From Azospirillum brasilense (GTDB lineage: Bacteria > Pseudomonadota > Alphaproteobacteria > Azospirillales > Azospirillaceae), in the NCBI RefSeq assembly GCF_001315015.1, contig NZ_CP012914.1:372001-436000 (forward strand): 64,000 nt of DNA, in the 5' to 3' direction. The position numbers and the translations under genes were made by a program. Below the pieces are notes generated by a model that made no database searches, was not told where the DNA came from, and was given only the letters and a program-made list of their open reading frames with translations. Each line of letters opens with the position of its first letter. Positions within the stretch are counted from its first letter, which is position 1. This document shows positions 19,301 to 28,087 of the stretch, one piece after another.

Positions 19301-20011
19301 CAGCCCAAGGCGTCCTACCGCTACCTCAAGAGCGAGGTCGAGGAGAGCCTTGAGCTCGCGTACGCGCTCACCGTGCACAAGGCGCAGGGCAGCGACTTCG
19401 GCGGGGTGATCTTCGTGTTGCCGCGCAAGGCGCAGACCCTGTCGCGTGAGCTGCTGTACACCGCGCTGACCCGCTACCGCGGCAGGCTCATCGTGCTGGC
19501 CGAGAAGGACACCGAGGTGCTCGAGCGCCTGCGCAATCCCGCCCTCTCCGAGACGGCGCGGCGCTCGACCTACATGTTCGACCTCCTGCTCGGCGACGTC
19601 GGGACCGACGTGCCGCTGCCGCCGCGCTACCGGCCGGAAGGCCTGGTGCACCGCGCCGAAGACGGCACGCCGATGCGGTCGAAGAGCGAGATCATCGTTT
19701 ACGAGGCACTCAAGGGGCTCGGGCTGCAGCCGCTGTACGAGCAACGCTTGTGCGCCCCCACCGACCCCGACGACTTCTGCCTGCCGGACTTCACGATCGT
19801 CCATGGCGGCCGCACGTGGTACTGGGAGCACTTGGGCATGCTCGCCAACAAGGGCTATCGCGACGACTGGGAAGCCAAGGAAGCCTGGTACACCAGGCAT
19901 GGTTTCCGCGACCGCCTGCTGACCTCACGCGACCACCCCGGCGGGTCGTTCGGCGCCGTTTACGCCGATGAAATCCGCGAAACGGCTCGAACGTGGATTC
20001 TTGGACATTAG
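16307..20011 (+). CDS. RecD-like SF1 helicase with C-terminal PD-(D/E)xK-like nuclease domain
   Basis: A 1234-residue protein. The first ~600 residues are poorly conserved, with helical RecD2-like N-terminal repeats. The SF1B helicase core carries Walker A GGAGTGKTS (K661), Ia APTGKARVKL, Walker B VIDESSM (about 737), GDPCQLPPIG, and the C-terminal TVHKAQGSDF and TALTRYRGRL motifs. After the helicase, a nuclease-like domain has SKSEIIVYEAL (about 1125), LPDFTI (about 1160) and WYWEHLGM, the E...PD...ExH pattern of PD-(D/E)xK folds. The protein should translocate 5'-3' and cut DNA. ATG 16307 is preferred over 16286 because GGAAA lies nine bases upstream. Confidence 0.85.
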   Translation: MTTHLTARLTWHDTAWNGRLCANPDTNAACMEHEHVRALRRLDVEAPHAGCGLVDLKRVTGYLPPCQRDANAFGEDAYVICHQDPLDGRNLPSVEEDVPAFSVCPTPYRWMLESNFRDICEAENLLIPAPKNPSATWVQEDTRQRQLLERFWGKLEKNRSLVFFYCNRGNAVDDEANRLLVGVSRIAEVANPTYFGQSSAFPGRFPVWSRRVTHHYPREGVRIPYQEYLHRDLDVDGIVCRPPRDLSLPFSYVAEHLSDGQAVSALLAIMTTVERLEADRKAGRGVDGDWAGALAWLDGALDEVWSGRGAYPGIGAMLRALGCSQGIGYHATVLRQLERNGRDPWQHVKDLFEGRRQPEADYAHSLAEAILCWRKMPSRHKLIDLLVRFELTTDQIADILNEDTRKQRGILATNDAILENPYRLFEQDCGTKRSAPVSLEVIDQGMLPEGDAARFRTDPPLPPHDHRRVRATMVAVLQRAASAGDSLLPFPTLVQRAASFFPESRRCAADAETIWSSEDRTFHEQILWFRDAPAPESWKRADADAAADGADDELAELREDLGAAKPTEGERPILRLAALKSVRRWELEIAQVIKKQVGALADLPAEGPDWRALLTVPEEEGGFGEPQTGREHAAIDEKIMALEVLYRNRLSVLTGGAGTGKTSILRIFLRTLRALEGPRSTLLAAPTGKARVKLQTSTGRPAATIHQVLSDAGMLGPNYRILETPEKGKLSYNTVVIDESSMPSVELLAALFRAINTGAIARLIFVGDPCQLPPIGPGRPFIDMLRWLRQAHPGCVADLGTCMRTDGAGGMAVGLQLANGYRDESPPGDDMVISRVARSSTHGDLTLMTWNDHGSLLAKLDEAFAMLNITPGDAKSFDRSLGISEEEWKRSEAWQIISPTRIHPFGTGEINRVVQERYRGRELTNANNANRWPRAMGDQGIVFHDKVMQRVNEPKWLPEGTEGMRFVANGEIGIVTAAWKKKPGEEKGQDKLHVNFSTQPKASYRYLKSEVEESLELAYALTVHKAQGSDFGGVIFVLPRKAQTLSRELLYTALTRYRGRLIVLAEKDTEVLERLRNPALSETARRSTYMFDLLLGDVGTDVPLPPRYRPEGLVHRAEDGTPMRSKSEIIVYEALKGLGLQPLYEQRLCAPTDPDDFCLPDFTIVHGGRTWYWEHLGMLANKGYRDDWEAKEAWYTRHGFRDRLLTSRDHPGGSFGAVYADEIRETARTWILGH

Positions 20012-20247
20012 CTCCCTCGACGGCCGGCCGGGCGAGAAGACCATCCGCCCGCGCCGGCCAGTCGGAGCCCCACAAAAATACAATCCGTGGGTTACAAGGC
20101 AACCTCACGCTCTCCTAGTGCATGAAAGCACTTGTATATCCACGACTTTTTTTGACAGAATCTTTGATGAAAAGAAGCCGTAGGGGGGTGCGCCGGATAG
20201 GAACCGGCGGACGCAGGCACTGCGGTCGGCGCGAGGACTACGCACGA

Positions 20248-22935
20248 ATGGTCATCACTTACCAGCGTCTCAAAGACTTTGACCGCCAGCTGGTTGCGCT
20301 CCACGCCCGCGGAGGGCGCCCCCAGAAAGTCGCCAACCGCCTCAAAGTGCTGATCTACGACATCGAGCACGGGTCGGAACTCCCGTTCCGAACGCTTTCG
20401 GTAACGAACAACGGCGAGAGCCGCATTGACCATTGCGTGAAGTACGACTTAGGCGACGGTTACCGCTTGGTCACCGTCCAAAACGAGCGCTTCGTCTTCC
20501 TATGCTTTTGCGGCACTCATGACGAGACGGATCGCTGGCTGGAGGGGCACAAGGGGCTCACCCCCACCATCGACACCGAGCGGCGGGTTGAGGTGACGTT
20601 CCGAACGCCCGAGACTGCTGACGGAACGGCTGCGCGCAAGGGCGGCACCGACCTCGCCCCCGGTCCTCTGGCCGAGCGCTTGCCGCCGGAGCAACTCGAC
20701 GCGCTCACCGAAGGGTTGAGCGCCAGCGTGCTCACGAGCCTGATGAAGTTGGAGAGCACCAGCTCGCCGGAGGACATTTGGAACGCCACCACGCGCGTCG
20801 GCGACCAGGAGCAGGCGCACGCCATTTACGACGTGCTCACGGCGCTTCGTGAAGGCGACCTCGATGAGGCGGTGCGGCGCATCCAGCTCTTCACCGGCGA
20901 CGCTCAGCCGCTGCTCGACCTCGACGACGACGAGGTGGTCGAAGTGCGCGATGGCACGACGGTGCGCGTCATTCGCGTCGGGTCGGACGACTACGTGCGC
21001 TGGATCGAGCGGTTCATGCAGACGGCCAGCTACGAGGATTGGATGCTGTTCCTGCATCCCGCGCAGCAGGCCATCGTCGACGAGGACTTCAACGGCCCCG
21101 CCAAGCTGTCGGGAGTCAGCGGTTCCGGCAAGACCTGCATCGTGGTGAAGCGCGCAGTGCGCTTGGCCGAGCGCACGCCGGGCAAGCCGGTGCTCATCGT
21201 CACGCTGAACCGCCCGCTGGCCACCCTGATCCGCCGCCTCGTCGACCACGTCTCCCCATCCGAGGGCGTGGCGCAGCGCATCCAGGTCACCTCGTTCTTC
21301 GAGCTTTGCCAGCGCTACCTGCATCGCTTCGAACCTGAGAACGACCGTCTCTACAGTGACATCACGTGGAAGCTCAACGAGCACATCGACGAAATTTGGC
21401 GCGAGTACTACCGGTGCTGGCGCAACAACGACTCAGCGGCGTGCCTCATCGGCGTTCACAAGTCGCTGAACAGCCGCGGCGTCAGCCCGGAGGCTTACAT
21501 CCGCCAGGAATTCGATTGGCTGCGCAGCGCGTTCGGGCGGGAGCGGCGGTCGGGCTACCTGGACAAGAGCGTCGAGCGCCGGGGGCGGGGCGTGCCGTTC
21601 GACACGCCGTGGCGCGCCACCGTGGTCAGCGCCCTGGACGCGTGGGAACGCAAGATGCGGGACGTGGGGGTGATCGACCAGCTCGGCTTGTCGGTGCAAC
21701 TGCACCGGTACGTGGATCGGCTGGAGCCGGAATACGCGCACGTGCTCGTCGACGAGGCGCAGGATTTCGGAACTATTGAGCTGGCCATCCTGCGCCGCCT
21801 CGCCGCTCCCGGCGAGAACGATCTGTTCCTCTGCGGCGACCTCGCGCAGCAGGTCCAGGCCAAGCACCAGTCGTTCCGCGACGCCGGCATCGACATCCCC
21901 GGGGCGCGGTCGCGCAAGCTCGAGCGGAACTACCGCAACAGTCGGGAGATTCTGCGCGCCGCCTACGAGGTGTTCGTCGGCACGCTGGCCAACGACGTTC
22001 AGTTCGACGGCGAGCTGGAGATCATTGAACCGGAATACGCGAACTTCTCGACGCCGAAACCCTTGGTGCTGCAAGCCGCATCGCTGCAGCAGGAGGTCGC
22101 GTGCGCACTGGCCATCGCCAAGGACTACATCGACGAGAAGCCGCGCAAGGTCTGCATCGCCGTCGCCGGCTTCACACTGCGCGACATGCAGAAGTTCGGC
22201 GAGCGGCTCGGCCTGCCCGTGCTCGACGGCACGCGCGCGCTCGGCGACGGCCACATTTTCCTGTCGGACCTTGAGCAGACGAAGGGCTACGAGTTCGACG
22301 TGATGTGCATTCTGAACTGCCAAGACGGCGTGCTTCCCGCCGCCGACATGCCGCAGGAGGAGCAGTTCCGCGACGCCTGCCGCTTTTACGTCGCCATGAC
22401 GCGTGCCAAGTACCAGCTCGTCATTTCCCACAGCGGTGCGCTGACGCCCTGGGTGGCCGCGAGGCAGGAGCACTTCGTGTTCGACCGCTGGAGCGAGCAC
22501 GTCGACTTAGGCGGCCTCGTTCCGGGGCCGGTTCCCGAAGCGCAGCCGCAGGTGGACGAGGAGGAGAAGGCGGCGGGCACCCAACCGGCCGGCGATCCCT
22601 TCGCGGTCAGCGGTCGCGCATTCCTGTACCTCCCGCAGTCCCAGGGCCTGTCGCTCGAGGCCCAGGACAAGCTGGACACGCTGGTCGAGGGACGTAGCCG
22701 ACAACGCAACAGTCAACACCTTGCGTGGCGCACCGTGCGGGACGCGTTGGAGCACTTGCACGTGCATCCCTACGTTCGAAATCAATTTGGCCCCAAAGTG
22801 GCGCGGGAGCTGATGGATCGCTACGGCGACCCGCGCCTCAGGGGTGAGAAGGCATGGAAATCGAACGCGCTGGCATCGCAAAGCAGAGTTCGAAGTGCGG
22901 GCGCAATCAACCATGGCGGGAGCATTGACGAGTGA
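20248..22935 (+). CDS. UvrD-like SF1 helicase with N-terminal RelE/ParE-fold domain
   Basis: A 895-residue protein. Residues 1-115 resemble a RelE/ParE-type toxin fold (KVANRLKVLIYDIEHG, DLGDGYRLVTVQNERFVFL, GTHDETDRWL). The rest is an SF1A helicase: SGVSGSGKTC (K295), HVLVDEAQDF (about 505), DLFLCGDLAQQV, LERNYRNSREIL and a late AMTRAKYQLV motif. A toxin-fold domain on a helicase may act as an RNA- or ribosome-binding module rather than a toxin; toxin activity is not shown. ATG 20248 is chosen because good coding composition begins there, with GAGGA ten bases upstream; an upstream in-frame ATG at 20122 is unlikely. It is 236 bases after the RecD-like gene. Confidence 0.85.
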   Translation: MVITYQRLKDFDRQLVALHARGGRPQKVANRLKVLIYDIEHGSELPFRTLSVTNNGESRIDHCVKYDLGDGYRLVTVQNERFVFLCFCGTHDETDRWLEGHKGLTPTIDTERRVEVTFRTPETADGTAARKGGTDLAPGPLAERLPPEQLDALTEGLSASVLTSLMKLESTSSPEDIWNATTRVGDQEQAHAIYDVLTALREGDLDEAVRRIQLFTGDAQPLLDLDDDEVVEVRDGTTVRVIRVGSDDYVRWIERFMQTASYEDWMLFLHPAQQAIVDEDFNGPAKLSGVSGSGKTCIVVKRAVRLAERTPGKPVLIVTLNRPLATLIRRLVDHVSPSEGVAQRIQVTSFFELCQRYLHRFEPENDRLYSDITWKLNEHIDEIWREYYRCWRNNDSAACLIGVHKSLNSRGVSPEAYIRQEFDWLRSAFGRERRSGYLDKSVERRGRGVPFDTPWRATVVSALDAWERKMRDVGVIDQLGLSVQLHRYVDRLEPEYAHVLVDEAQDFGTIELAILRRLAAPGENDLFLCGDLAQQVQAKHQSFRDAGIDIPGARSRKLERNYRNSREILRAAYEVFVGTLANDVQFDGELEIIEPEYANFSTPKPLVLQAASLQQEVACALAIAKDYIDEKPRKVCIAVAGFTLRDMQKFGERLGLPVLDGTRALGDGHIFLSDLEQTKGYEFDVMCILNCQDGVLPAADMPQEEQFRDACRFYVAMTRAKYQLVISHSGALTPWVAARQEHFVFDRWSEHVDLGGLVPGPVPEAQPQVDEEEKAAGTQPAGDPFAVSGRAFLYLPQSQGLSLEAQDKLDTLVEGRSRQRNSQHLAWRTVRDALEHLHVHPYVRNQFGPKVARELMDRYGDPRLRGEKAWKSNALASQSRVRSAGAINHGGSIDE

Positions 22936-24035
22936 TAGGCATCGCTCAAGGCGATCTTTTCGAGACTGAAGACCTTACCCAGGCGGTCGAGGATTTTATG
23001 CTCGTCCTCCTGCGCACGCGTCGGCGCCCGTCGGCCCAAGAGCTCGTCAATGATCTGCGCAATCAAGTGGGCCTTGAGGCAGCGCGCCTCCTGCCGCCCC
23101 TCCTGCGCCGGCTTGCCGAAAGACGAAAACTCACAAGGGCCGATCGCGATTACTGCTTATTGATCTTGCAAGGGAATGATCTCGAATCGGCGCTTCGTAA
23201 CCCGCCACCGGAGCTCGAGGCACGATCAACCATTGATGCGTTGGTTCAGGAGAGTCGGCTTTATCGTGAATCGGGTGCGTTCCAAGAGATGATTAACTTC
23301 ATGGCGGGCTTCAGGGACTACGCACCATACAACAATCTTTTGGTGCGACTGCAAAATCCAAGTTGCAACTTCTATGCGACGGCCCGTGATTGGCGCATTC
23401 GCTTTAATCGCGAGTTGGTCGAAGACGCTAAGCCGATGATCATTCTCGCACCGATGCACCCGGTCATGCTGGTTTATGACTTGGATCAGACGGTCGGCCC
23501 ACCGTTGCCCAAAGAGCTCGAAACGTTTGCCCAGTTTGAGGGCTACTTCGATCAAAGTTGGCTTCAGCGGCTGATCGAGAACGCGGGGCGGCATCGGATT
23601 CGAGTGGATTTCAAGCCCCTCTCGTCCACCAACGCCGGCTTCGCAATGCGAGAGAGCGAAGCGAAGGGCTGGAAAATGCGCATTGCGGTGCACAGCCAGC
23701 TGGCACCTCCCAGTCAGTTCGGCATCCTCTGTCATGAAATTGCGCACGTTATGCTAGGGCACCTTGGCGCCGACGTTGATCGGTGGTGGCCGGGGCGCGC
23801 CGGTCTTGATAAGGCGTCGATGGAAATCGAAGCAGAAGCGGTGGCCTTCATTGTTACTCGGCGTCTTGAACTCACGGGTACTAGCGCAGCTTACGTCTCT
23901 CGTTATCTTAGTCATGACCAGGTTCCGCTTGGCATTTCCATCGACTTGATCGCCAAAACAGCAGCATTCGTTGAGCGAATGGCACGGGGAAAGATTCCGG
24001 AACCCAAACGGCGCTCAGAAAAGGAAAAGCAGTAG
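22932..24035 (+). CDS. ArdC-like/ImmA-type metalloprotease
   Basis: A 367-residue protein starting with GTG, which overlaps the UvrD-like stop by four bases (GTGA). Residues ~105-175 resemble the ArdC N-terminal ssDNA-binding domain (SGAFQEMINFMAGFRDYAPY and NLLVRLQNPSCNFYATARDW). A zinc protease follows with HEIAH (about residue 270) and a downstream glutamate helix MEIEAEAVAFIV. ArdC proteins protect incoming DNA from restriction, while ImmA-type proteases cut repressors. As the last gene of the module, it could be a released effector or a regulator; the sequence does not decide. Confidence 0.8.
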   Translation: MIGIAQGDLFETEDLTQAVEDFMLVLLRTRRRPSAQELVNDLRNQVGLEAARLLPPLLRRLAERRKLTRADRDYCLLILQGNDLESALRNPPPELEARSTIDALVQESRLYRESGAFQEMINFMAGFRDYAPYNNLLVRLQNPSCNFYATARDWRIRFNRELVEDAKPMIILAPMHPVMLVYDLDQTVGPPLPKELETFAQFEGYFDQSWLQRLIENAGRHRIRVDFKPLSSTNAGFAMRESEAKGWKMRIAVHSQLAPPSQFGILCHEIAHVMLGHLGADVDRWWPGRAGLDKASMEIEAEAVAFIVTRRLELTGTSAAYVSRYLSHDQVPLGISIDLIAKTAAFVERMARGKIPEPKRRSEKEKQ

Positions 24036-24361
24036 ATCAGGCTGGTGCACAGCGACAGCACCGCACCAGGCTTGGGCCATAGCCGACAGCCCAAATATTC
24101 TCTTCGGCGGAACAGGCGTGGCGCCCACCGGCGTTGGTGATAACCTCAAAGCGCTGGATGGCCACGACGCAGACTACGCTGCTTCACATGAGCTACTCCA
24201 ACGAATTCCACAGCTGCGGCGCATCCGCTGTGCTAATGTCGGGTGAAACAGCCGCCACCCAATCCCCAATCCCAATGCCCGCAGCTGGTTCCGCCATTGC
24301 GGCTACACAAGCGCATGGCCTTAGCTTTCAGAGCCGAAAAGAGTTTGTTCTAGCTATTGCT
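24036..24361. other. Convergent intergenic region between two large operons
   Basis: This 326-bp stretch lies between the ends of the Hsp70 module and the methyltransferase operon. TTGGGC and GCCCAA at about 24073-24095 could pair around an eleven-base loop, a weak hairpin. No gene is supported. Confidence 0.35.
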
Positions 24362-25822
24362 TCACGTGAGCCCAAGCGCGCGGAACTGCTCGGCTTTCGA
24401 GACCGCCCATGGATCGTCGGGCACTGCCTTCTGGTAAGCCCGCAGGAAGGCCGCAGCCTTTCCCGTATCGCGCATCTGCTCAAATACGGCGACGAGCCTC
24501 CGGAGGATTGCCGGCTTGCCCGGCAGTCGCCGGTGCAAGGCCATGAGCTGCTCGGCTGCTGCCTCGTACTTCGCATCGAGCGCGAGAATCGACGCATGCT
24601 TGAGCAACAGTTCCGGTGCGTCAGGCGCGTCTGTCAGACACTTCGCGACGAAGGTCCTGGCGCGATCCACTTGGCGTACCTCCAGGTATGCCGAAAGCGC
24701 GAGACGTCGGAGCTCGGCGCCGGTGGACGATTGGGCTTCGACTACATCGGTCCGGGATTCGAGGTCACGGATGCAGTCGAAGTAGCGCCCCTCCCGGTAT
24801 GACGCCTGGACCATGAGGAGAAAGGCTTGTGCGTCCCTTGACGACTCGAATTCCGCGCGCGCCACCAGCTCCGCGTCGCGGTAGTCGCCGCGCTCAACGA
24901 GGAGCATAGCCTGCGTTGACCAGTCCTCGTGTGGCGCACGCGTGACCGCGAGAGCGCGGGTGGGCGTGAACTGAACCTGTGCGCGTCGCACCGCACGAAA
25001 CGCGTCGAGCATCGCGTCGGCGCTCGGCCAGCGGTCCTCCGGTGCGAGCCTTAGGCAGCGGTCGATGAAGTCATCGAGCGGTGGTGACACCGAAGAGTTG
25101 ATCTCGCGGGCTCTTGGGAACGGCACGTGACGGGCCACCTGGCTCAGCGTGTCGTGCGGAAGCCGCGCGGTGACGAGGTGGTAAAGCAGTACGCCGAGGC
25201 TATAGATATCGCTGAGGAACCGGGATGAGCTGTCTCTCGTCGACAGCGTCGCGCCGACGATCTCCGGCGCGGAGTAGAGAATCGTCCCGCCATTCTCGCG
25301 TGTTCGCGCGTACATGTCCTCGGGTAGAACGCTCGAACCGAAGTCGGTCAGCTTCACGCGTTCCGCGGAGACGAGGATGTTCTGTGGCTTGATGTCCCCG
25401 TGGGACATGCCCACGCGATGCAGGTGAGCGCAGCCTTCAACGACCTGCTCGAAGACGCCCAGCAGCTTATCATAACTGGCAACAAAGCCCTCCTCGCCCC
25501 TATCCAGGAGCTGCGCCAGCGTGATCGAGGGGAAGTACTCCATCTCGATCGCGTACCACTCGCGCTCCGGCGGAACACGCCCCATCCAGTGGACGTCGAC
25601 GACGCACGGGTGCGAGGGCTGACCAACGAGCGGCGAGCCTTCGGCCAGCTCCTCGTTCCGCTTGCCCTGTGCTTTGGGAATTTTCACCGCGACGAGGGCG
25701 CCGTCCGACAGTCGCTGGGCTCGCCAGACCCACCCGTAAGAACCGTCGCCCAGGCACTCAACAAGCTCGTAGCGCTCACCGAGGCGCCGATCGGCTCTTG
25801 GGACGAAGAACTTGGTCGTCAT
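24362..25822 (-). CDS. Serine/threonine protein kinase with TPR-like C terminus; last gene of the 12-gene operon
   Basis: A 486-residue Hanks-type kinase. The catalytic domain (about 15-285) has a glycine loop GDGSYGWVW (25-33), the ATP lysine in VAVK (K47), catalytic loop HGDIKPQN (141-148) and DFG (160-162), so it should be active; the loop reads HGD instead of HRD. Residues ~310-480 are helical repeats resembling TPRs (LLVERGDYRDAELVARAEFE). No transmembrane segment is present, so it is cytoplasmic. It overlaps the upstream gene by four bases. Kinases appear in Pgl/BREX2 (PglW) and, as I recall, in MADS, where they control the system. Confidence 0.9.
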   Translation of the reverse strand: MTTKFFVPRADRRLGERYELVECLGDGSYGWVWRAQRLSDGALVAVKIPKAQGKRNEELAEGSPLVGQPSHPCVVDVHWMGRVPPEREWYAIEMEYFPSITLAQLLDRGEEGFVASYDKLLGVFEQVVEGCAHLHRVGMSHGDIKPQNILVSAERVKLTDFGSSVLPEDMYARTRENGGTILYSAPEIVGATLSTRDSSSRFLSDIYSLGVLLYHLVTARLPHDTLSQVARHVPFPRAREINSSVSPPLDDFIDRCLRLAPEDRWPSADAMLDAFRAVRRAQVQFTPTRALAVTRAPHEDWSTQAMLLVERGDYRDAELVARAEFESSRDAQAFLLMVQASYREGRYFDCIRDLESRTDVVEAQSSTGAELRRLALSAYLEVRQVDRARTFVAKCLTDAPDAPELLLKHASILALDAKYEAAAEQLMALHRRLPGKPAILRRLVAVFEQMRDTGKAAAFLRAYQKAVPDDPWAVSKAEQFRALGLT

Positions 25823-26415
25823 GGTTCGCCTCGTCGGATGATATTCTCGAGCCGAATCAGGCCGTCCTGCCCGGCACGAACGACAAACTGGTAGAACATC
25901 AGTCGCGCCTTCGGATTGCCAGGGACGCGCACACCACCCATCGCACTGAAGCCTCCACGCACGATGCTGCGAAGGCTGTCGTGATCGGGCAGCGTCACGA
26001 ACCCAACACTCCAGTAGGCCAACAGCAGGATTGCGTCCTCGCAGGCCCACCGCTGCTGGGCGAGGAGCAGAGTCTCGACCTTTGGACGCAAGTCCTTTTG
26101 CTTCCCCGCGTAGCGCTCGAACTCGGCCACCAGCGCCACCCGCCTCGTCGTCCGATCGAACCAGACGGAATCCGAACGCACGTCCTCCTCAACGTGCGCA
26201 AGCGGTCCTTCGCGCGGCGCGGGCACCTCGGAGACCGCCGCGAAGCCGAGGTCACGGCCGGCCGCCGTGAGGAACGTGCAGCCAAGGCTGTGAACCAAGT
26301 GCCCAACGTCACGAACCCCCCACTCTGTCCACATCGGCAGATGGAACGTCGCGGCTTTGATAGTGAGCTGGCTGCAGATGTCGCTCACGCTAGCCACCAA
26401 ACCTCCCCCAGACAT
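25819..26415 (-). CDS. Hypothetical protein between HerA and the kinase
   Basis: A 198-residue protein with no family recognised. Segments RRVALVAEFERYAGKQKDL and AILLLAYWSVGFVTLP look like a mixed alpha/beta fold; the first could be a nuclease-like strand with E in VAEFE, but a full PD-(D/E)xK site is not evident. The start overlaps the HerA stop by 26 bases, and the end overlaps the kinase start by four, so it clearly belongs to the operon. Confidence 0.7.
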   Translation of the reverse strand: MSGGGLVASVSDICSQLTIKAATFHLPMWTEWGVRDVGHLVHSLGCTFLTAAGRDLGFAAVSEVPAPREGPLAHVEEDVRSDSVWFDRTTRRVALVAEFERYAGKQKDLRPKVETLLLAQQRWACEDAILLLAYWSVGFVTLPDHDSLRSIVRGGFSAMGGVRVPGNPKARLMFYQFVVRAGQDGLIRLENIIRRGEP

Positions 26416-28075
26416 TGAGCACCTCGGGCGACTCGCCGCCGTGAATCAGCGCCTTTGTGCCGACGCGAACCAGCAGAGGAGCCGGGATCGATCGGCCGCA
26501 GATAAGCGCCTCGCCCGTCGAGAGACCGGGAAGCTGCTCGAGGTCCGCCGCGCTCACCATGTCGGAGGTCTTCGCGATGAAACGCTGGTCGTCGGGATTC
26601 CGGAGCCGCATGGCGATCAGCGTGTTGCACTGCGACGTCACGTCCGGGTCGAGCTTCGACGGCCGCTGGCTGACGACCGCGAAGCCGACGCCGAACTTGC
26701 GTCCCTCGCCGGCAATCTTCTTAATGATGCGGTGGCTCACAGCCGGCTCGCCGGCCGGCGCGAAGTTGTGCGCCTCCTCGTAGACGATGAAGCACGGGCG
26801 GATGCGGTCGGTCTTGCTCGACGCCGCGCGCAAGATCTCACTCGAGATCAAGGCTGTGATGACCTGCTTCGCCGTATCGCTGAGCCCCTGAAGATCGACA
26901 ATGACCAGGCGGCCGCGACGATCCATGGGCCTGCCGACCATGTCGTAAATGTCCGTCGCTCCGGCCAATCCCGAGTGATAGAAGCTTTGTGCCTCCTGTA
27001 ACACGCGCGAGAGCTTCATCGAGGCGACTGCGGCGCTGCGACCGTTCAGTGCCGCCGCCTCCGCTTGGCTCAGCTCATCCCACTGCCGAACGTCTTCGAT
27101 GCCGTCGCCAAGATAGTGGCGCAGGCGGTTGATGTCTCGCGGTGTTGTCGTTTCGTGCGCGATCCAGTAGCGAATGGCGACGTCCAGAACACGCTGCTGA
27201 GGCTCTGTCAGTCCCGGCAGAATCTCGCTGAGATCGTCCATCTCGAAGTGGTCGAACTGCAGGGACAGCTCCTGATTGGCACCGGCATACTTCTGTCGGA
27301 AGGAGGCGATCTGTGGGCTGTAGATCGAGACGCCGGCGCCCGCCTCGCGAAGGCGGGTGAACGCCTCACAAATCGCTGGCAGCACCGTTCGGTCTCGCTG
27401 GTCCTCGAGCTCGTCGGGCCGCTCGTTGAAGTGCATGCGCCCGCCCTGCAACGCACGCCCGTACTCGCCGTGGGGATCGAAGACGACGACGGTGCCGTTG
27501 TTGAGGGCGACGAGGCGCTCGATGATGCGGCCGACGGTGTACGACTTGCCCGAGCCTGTCATGGCCAGAACCGCCAGGTGCTCGGTCACGAGGCGGTTCA
27601 CGTCGAGATAGACGGGAACCGCCGTGGCCCCACGTTCGTAGCCGACAAGGTTGCCGATGTGCAGGCTCGAGTGCTCCTGGAACTCATAGAATGCGCTCAG
27701 GAACTGGAAATCCACGGGTTCGACCGGCGCGCCGGGATCGAGGGCGCGGCGGGGCATCTTGATCTGCCCCGTTTCGGCATCCCGGTAGCCGATCGCTTCG
27801 AGCTTGCCCATGATATGCTCGCCCGTCACATGTGCGCCGGGCAGCAGCTCCAACTCCGTCACTGCTTGGCCGAGCCCGGAGTTGTACAGGACGTTGCTGC
27901 GGCTGATGCTGACGATCCTCGCGAGGACGTCGGATGCGCCACCGTCTTCCTGTTCGCGGTGTCGGACGCGTACAAACTCGCCCCGCCGGCCGGCGAAAGA
28001 TGAGTTCAGCACCATCGACAGGTTCGTCGGGTCGCCGGTGTTGCCGACCAGGCGGCCAAGCATGTGTGTGGCCAT
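26390..28075 (-). CDS. herA: HerA-type DNA translocase
   Basis: A 561-residue FtsK/HerA-superfamily ATPase. It starts with a HAS-barrel-like domain (LGRLVGNTGDPTNLSMVL), then Walker A AMTGSGKSYT (174-178), VVFDPHGEYG, Walker B PCFIVYEEAHNFAP, sensor VVSQRPSKLDPDV and arginine-rich LRNPDDQRFI. HerA forms a hexameric ring that works with a nuclease, typically NurA. The ATG at 28075 is preceded by AAGGAG at ideal spacing, the only strong ribosome site inside the operon, which suggests HerA is translated at its own rate. It lies twelve bases after the putative NurA-like gene. Confidence 0.9.
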   Translation of the reverse strand: MATHMLGRLVGNTGDPTNLSMVLNSSFAGRRGEFVRVRHREQEDGGASDVLARIVSISRSNVLYNSGLGQAVTELELLPGAHVTGEHIMGKLEAIGYRDAETGQIKMPRRALDPGAPVEPVDFQFLSAFYEFQEHSSLHIGNLVGYERGATAVPVYLDVNRLVTEHLAVLAMTGSGKSYTVGRIIERLVALNNGTVVVFDPHGEYGRALQGGRMHFNERPDELEDQRDRTVLPAICEAFTRLREAGAGVSIYSPQIASFRQKYAGANQELSLQFDHFEMDDLSEILPGLTEPQQRVLDVAIRYWIAHETTTPRDINRLRHYLGDGIEDVRQWDELSQAEAAALNGRSAAVASMKLSRVLQEAQSFYHSGLAGATDIYDMVGRPMDRRGRLVIVDLQGLSDTAKQVITALISSEILRAASSKTDRIRPCFIVYEEAHNFAPAGEPAVSHRIIKKIAGEGRKFGVGFAVVSQRPSKLDPDVTSQCNTLIAMRLRNPDDQRFIAKTSDMVSAADLEQLPGLSTGEALICGRSIPAPLLVRVGTKALIHGGESPEVLNVWGRFGG

Positions 28076-28087
28076 GGCGAATTCTCC

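Noticed and set aside
16064..19900. 1278-codon minus-strand open frame
   Set aside because: Antisense to the RecD-like gene and to the end of the Hsp70 gene; composition is typical of a high-GC shadow frame.
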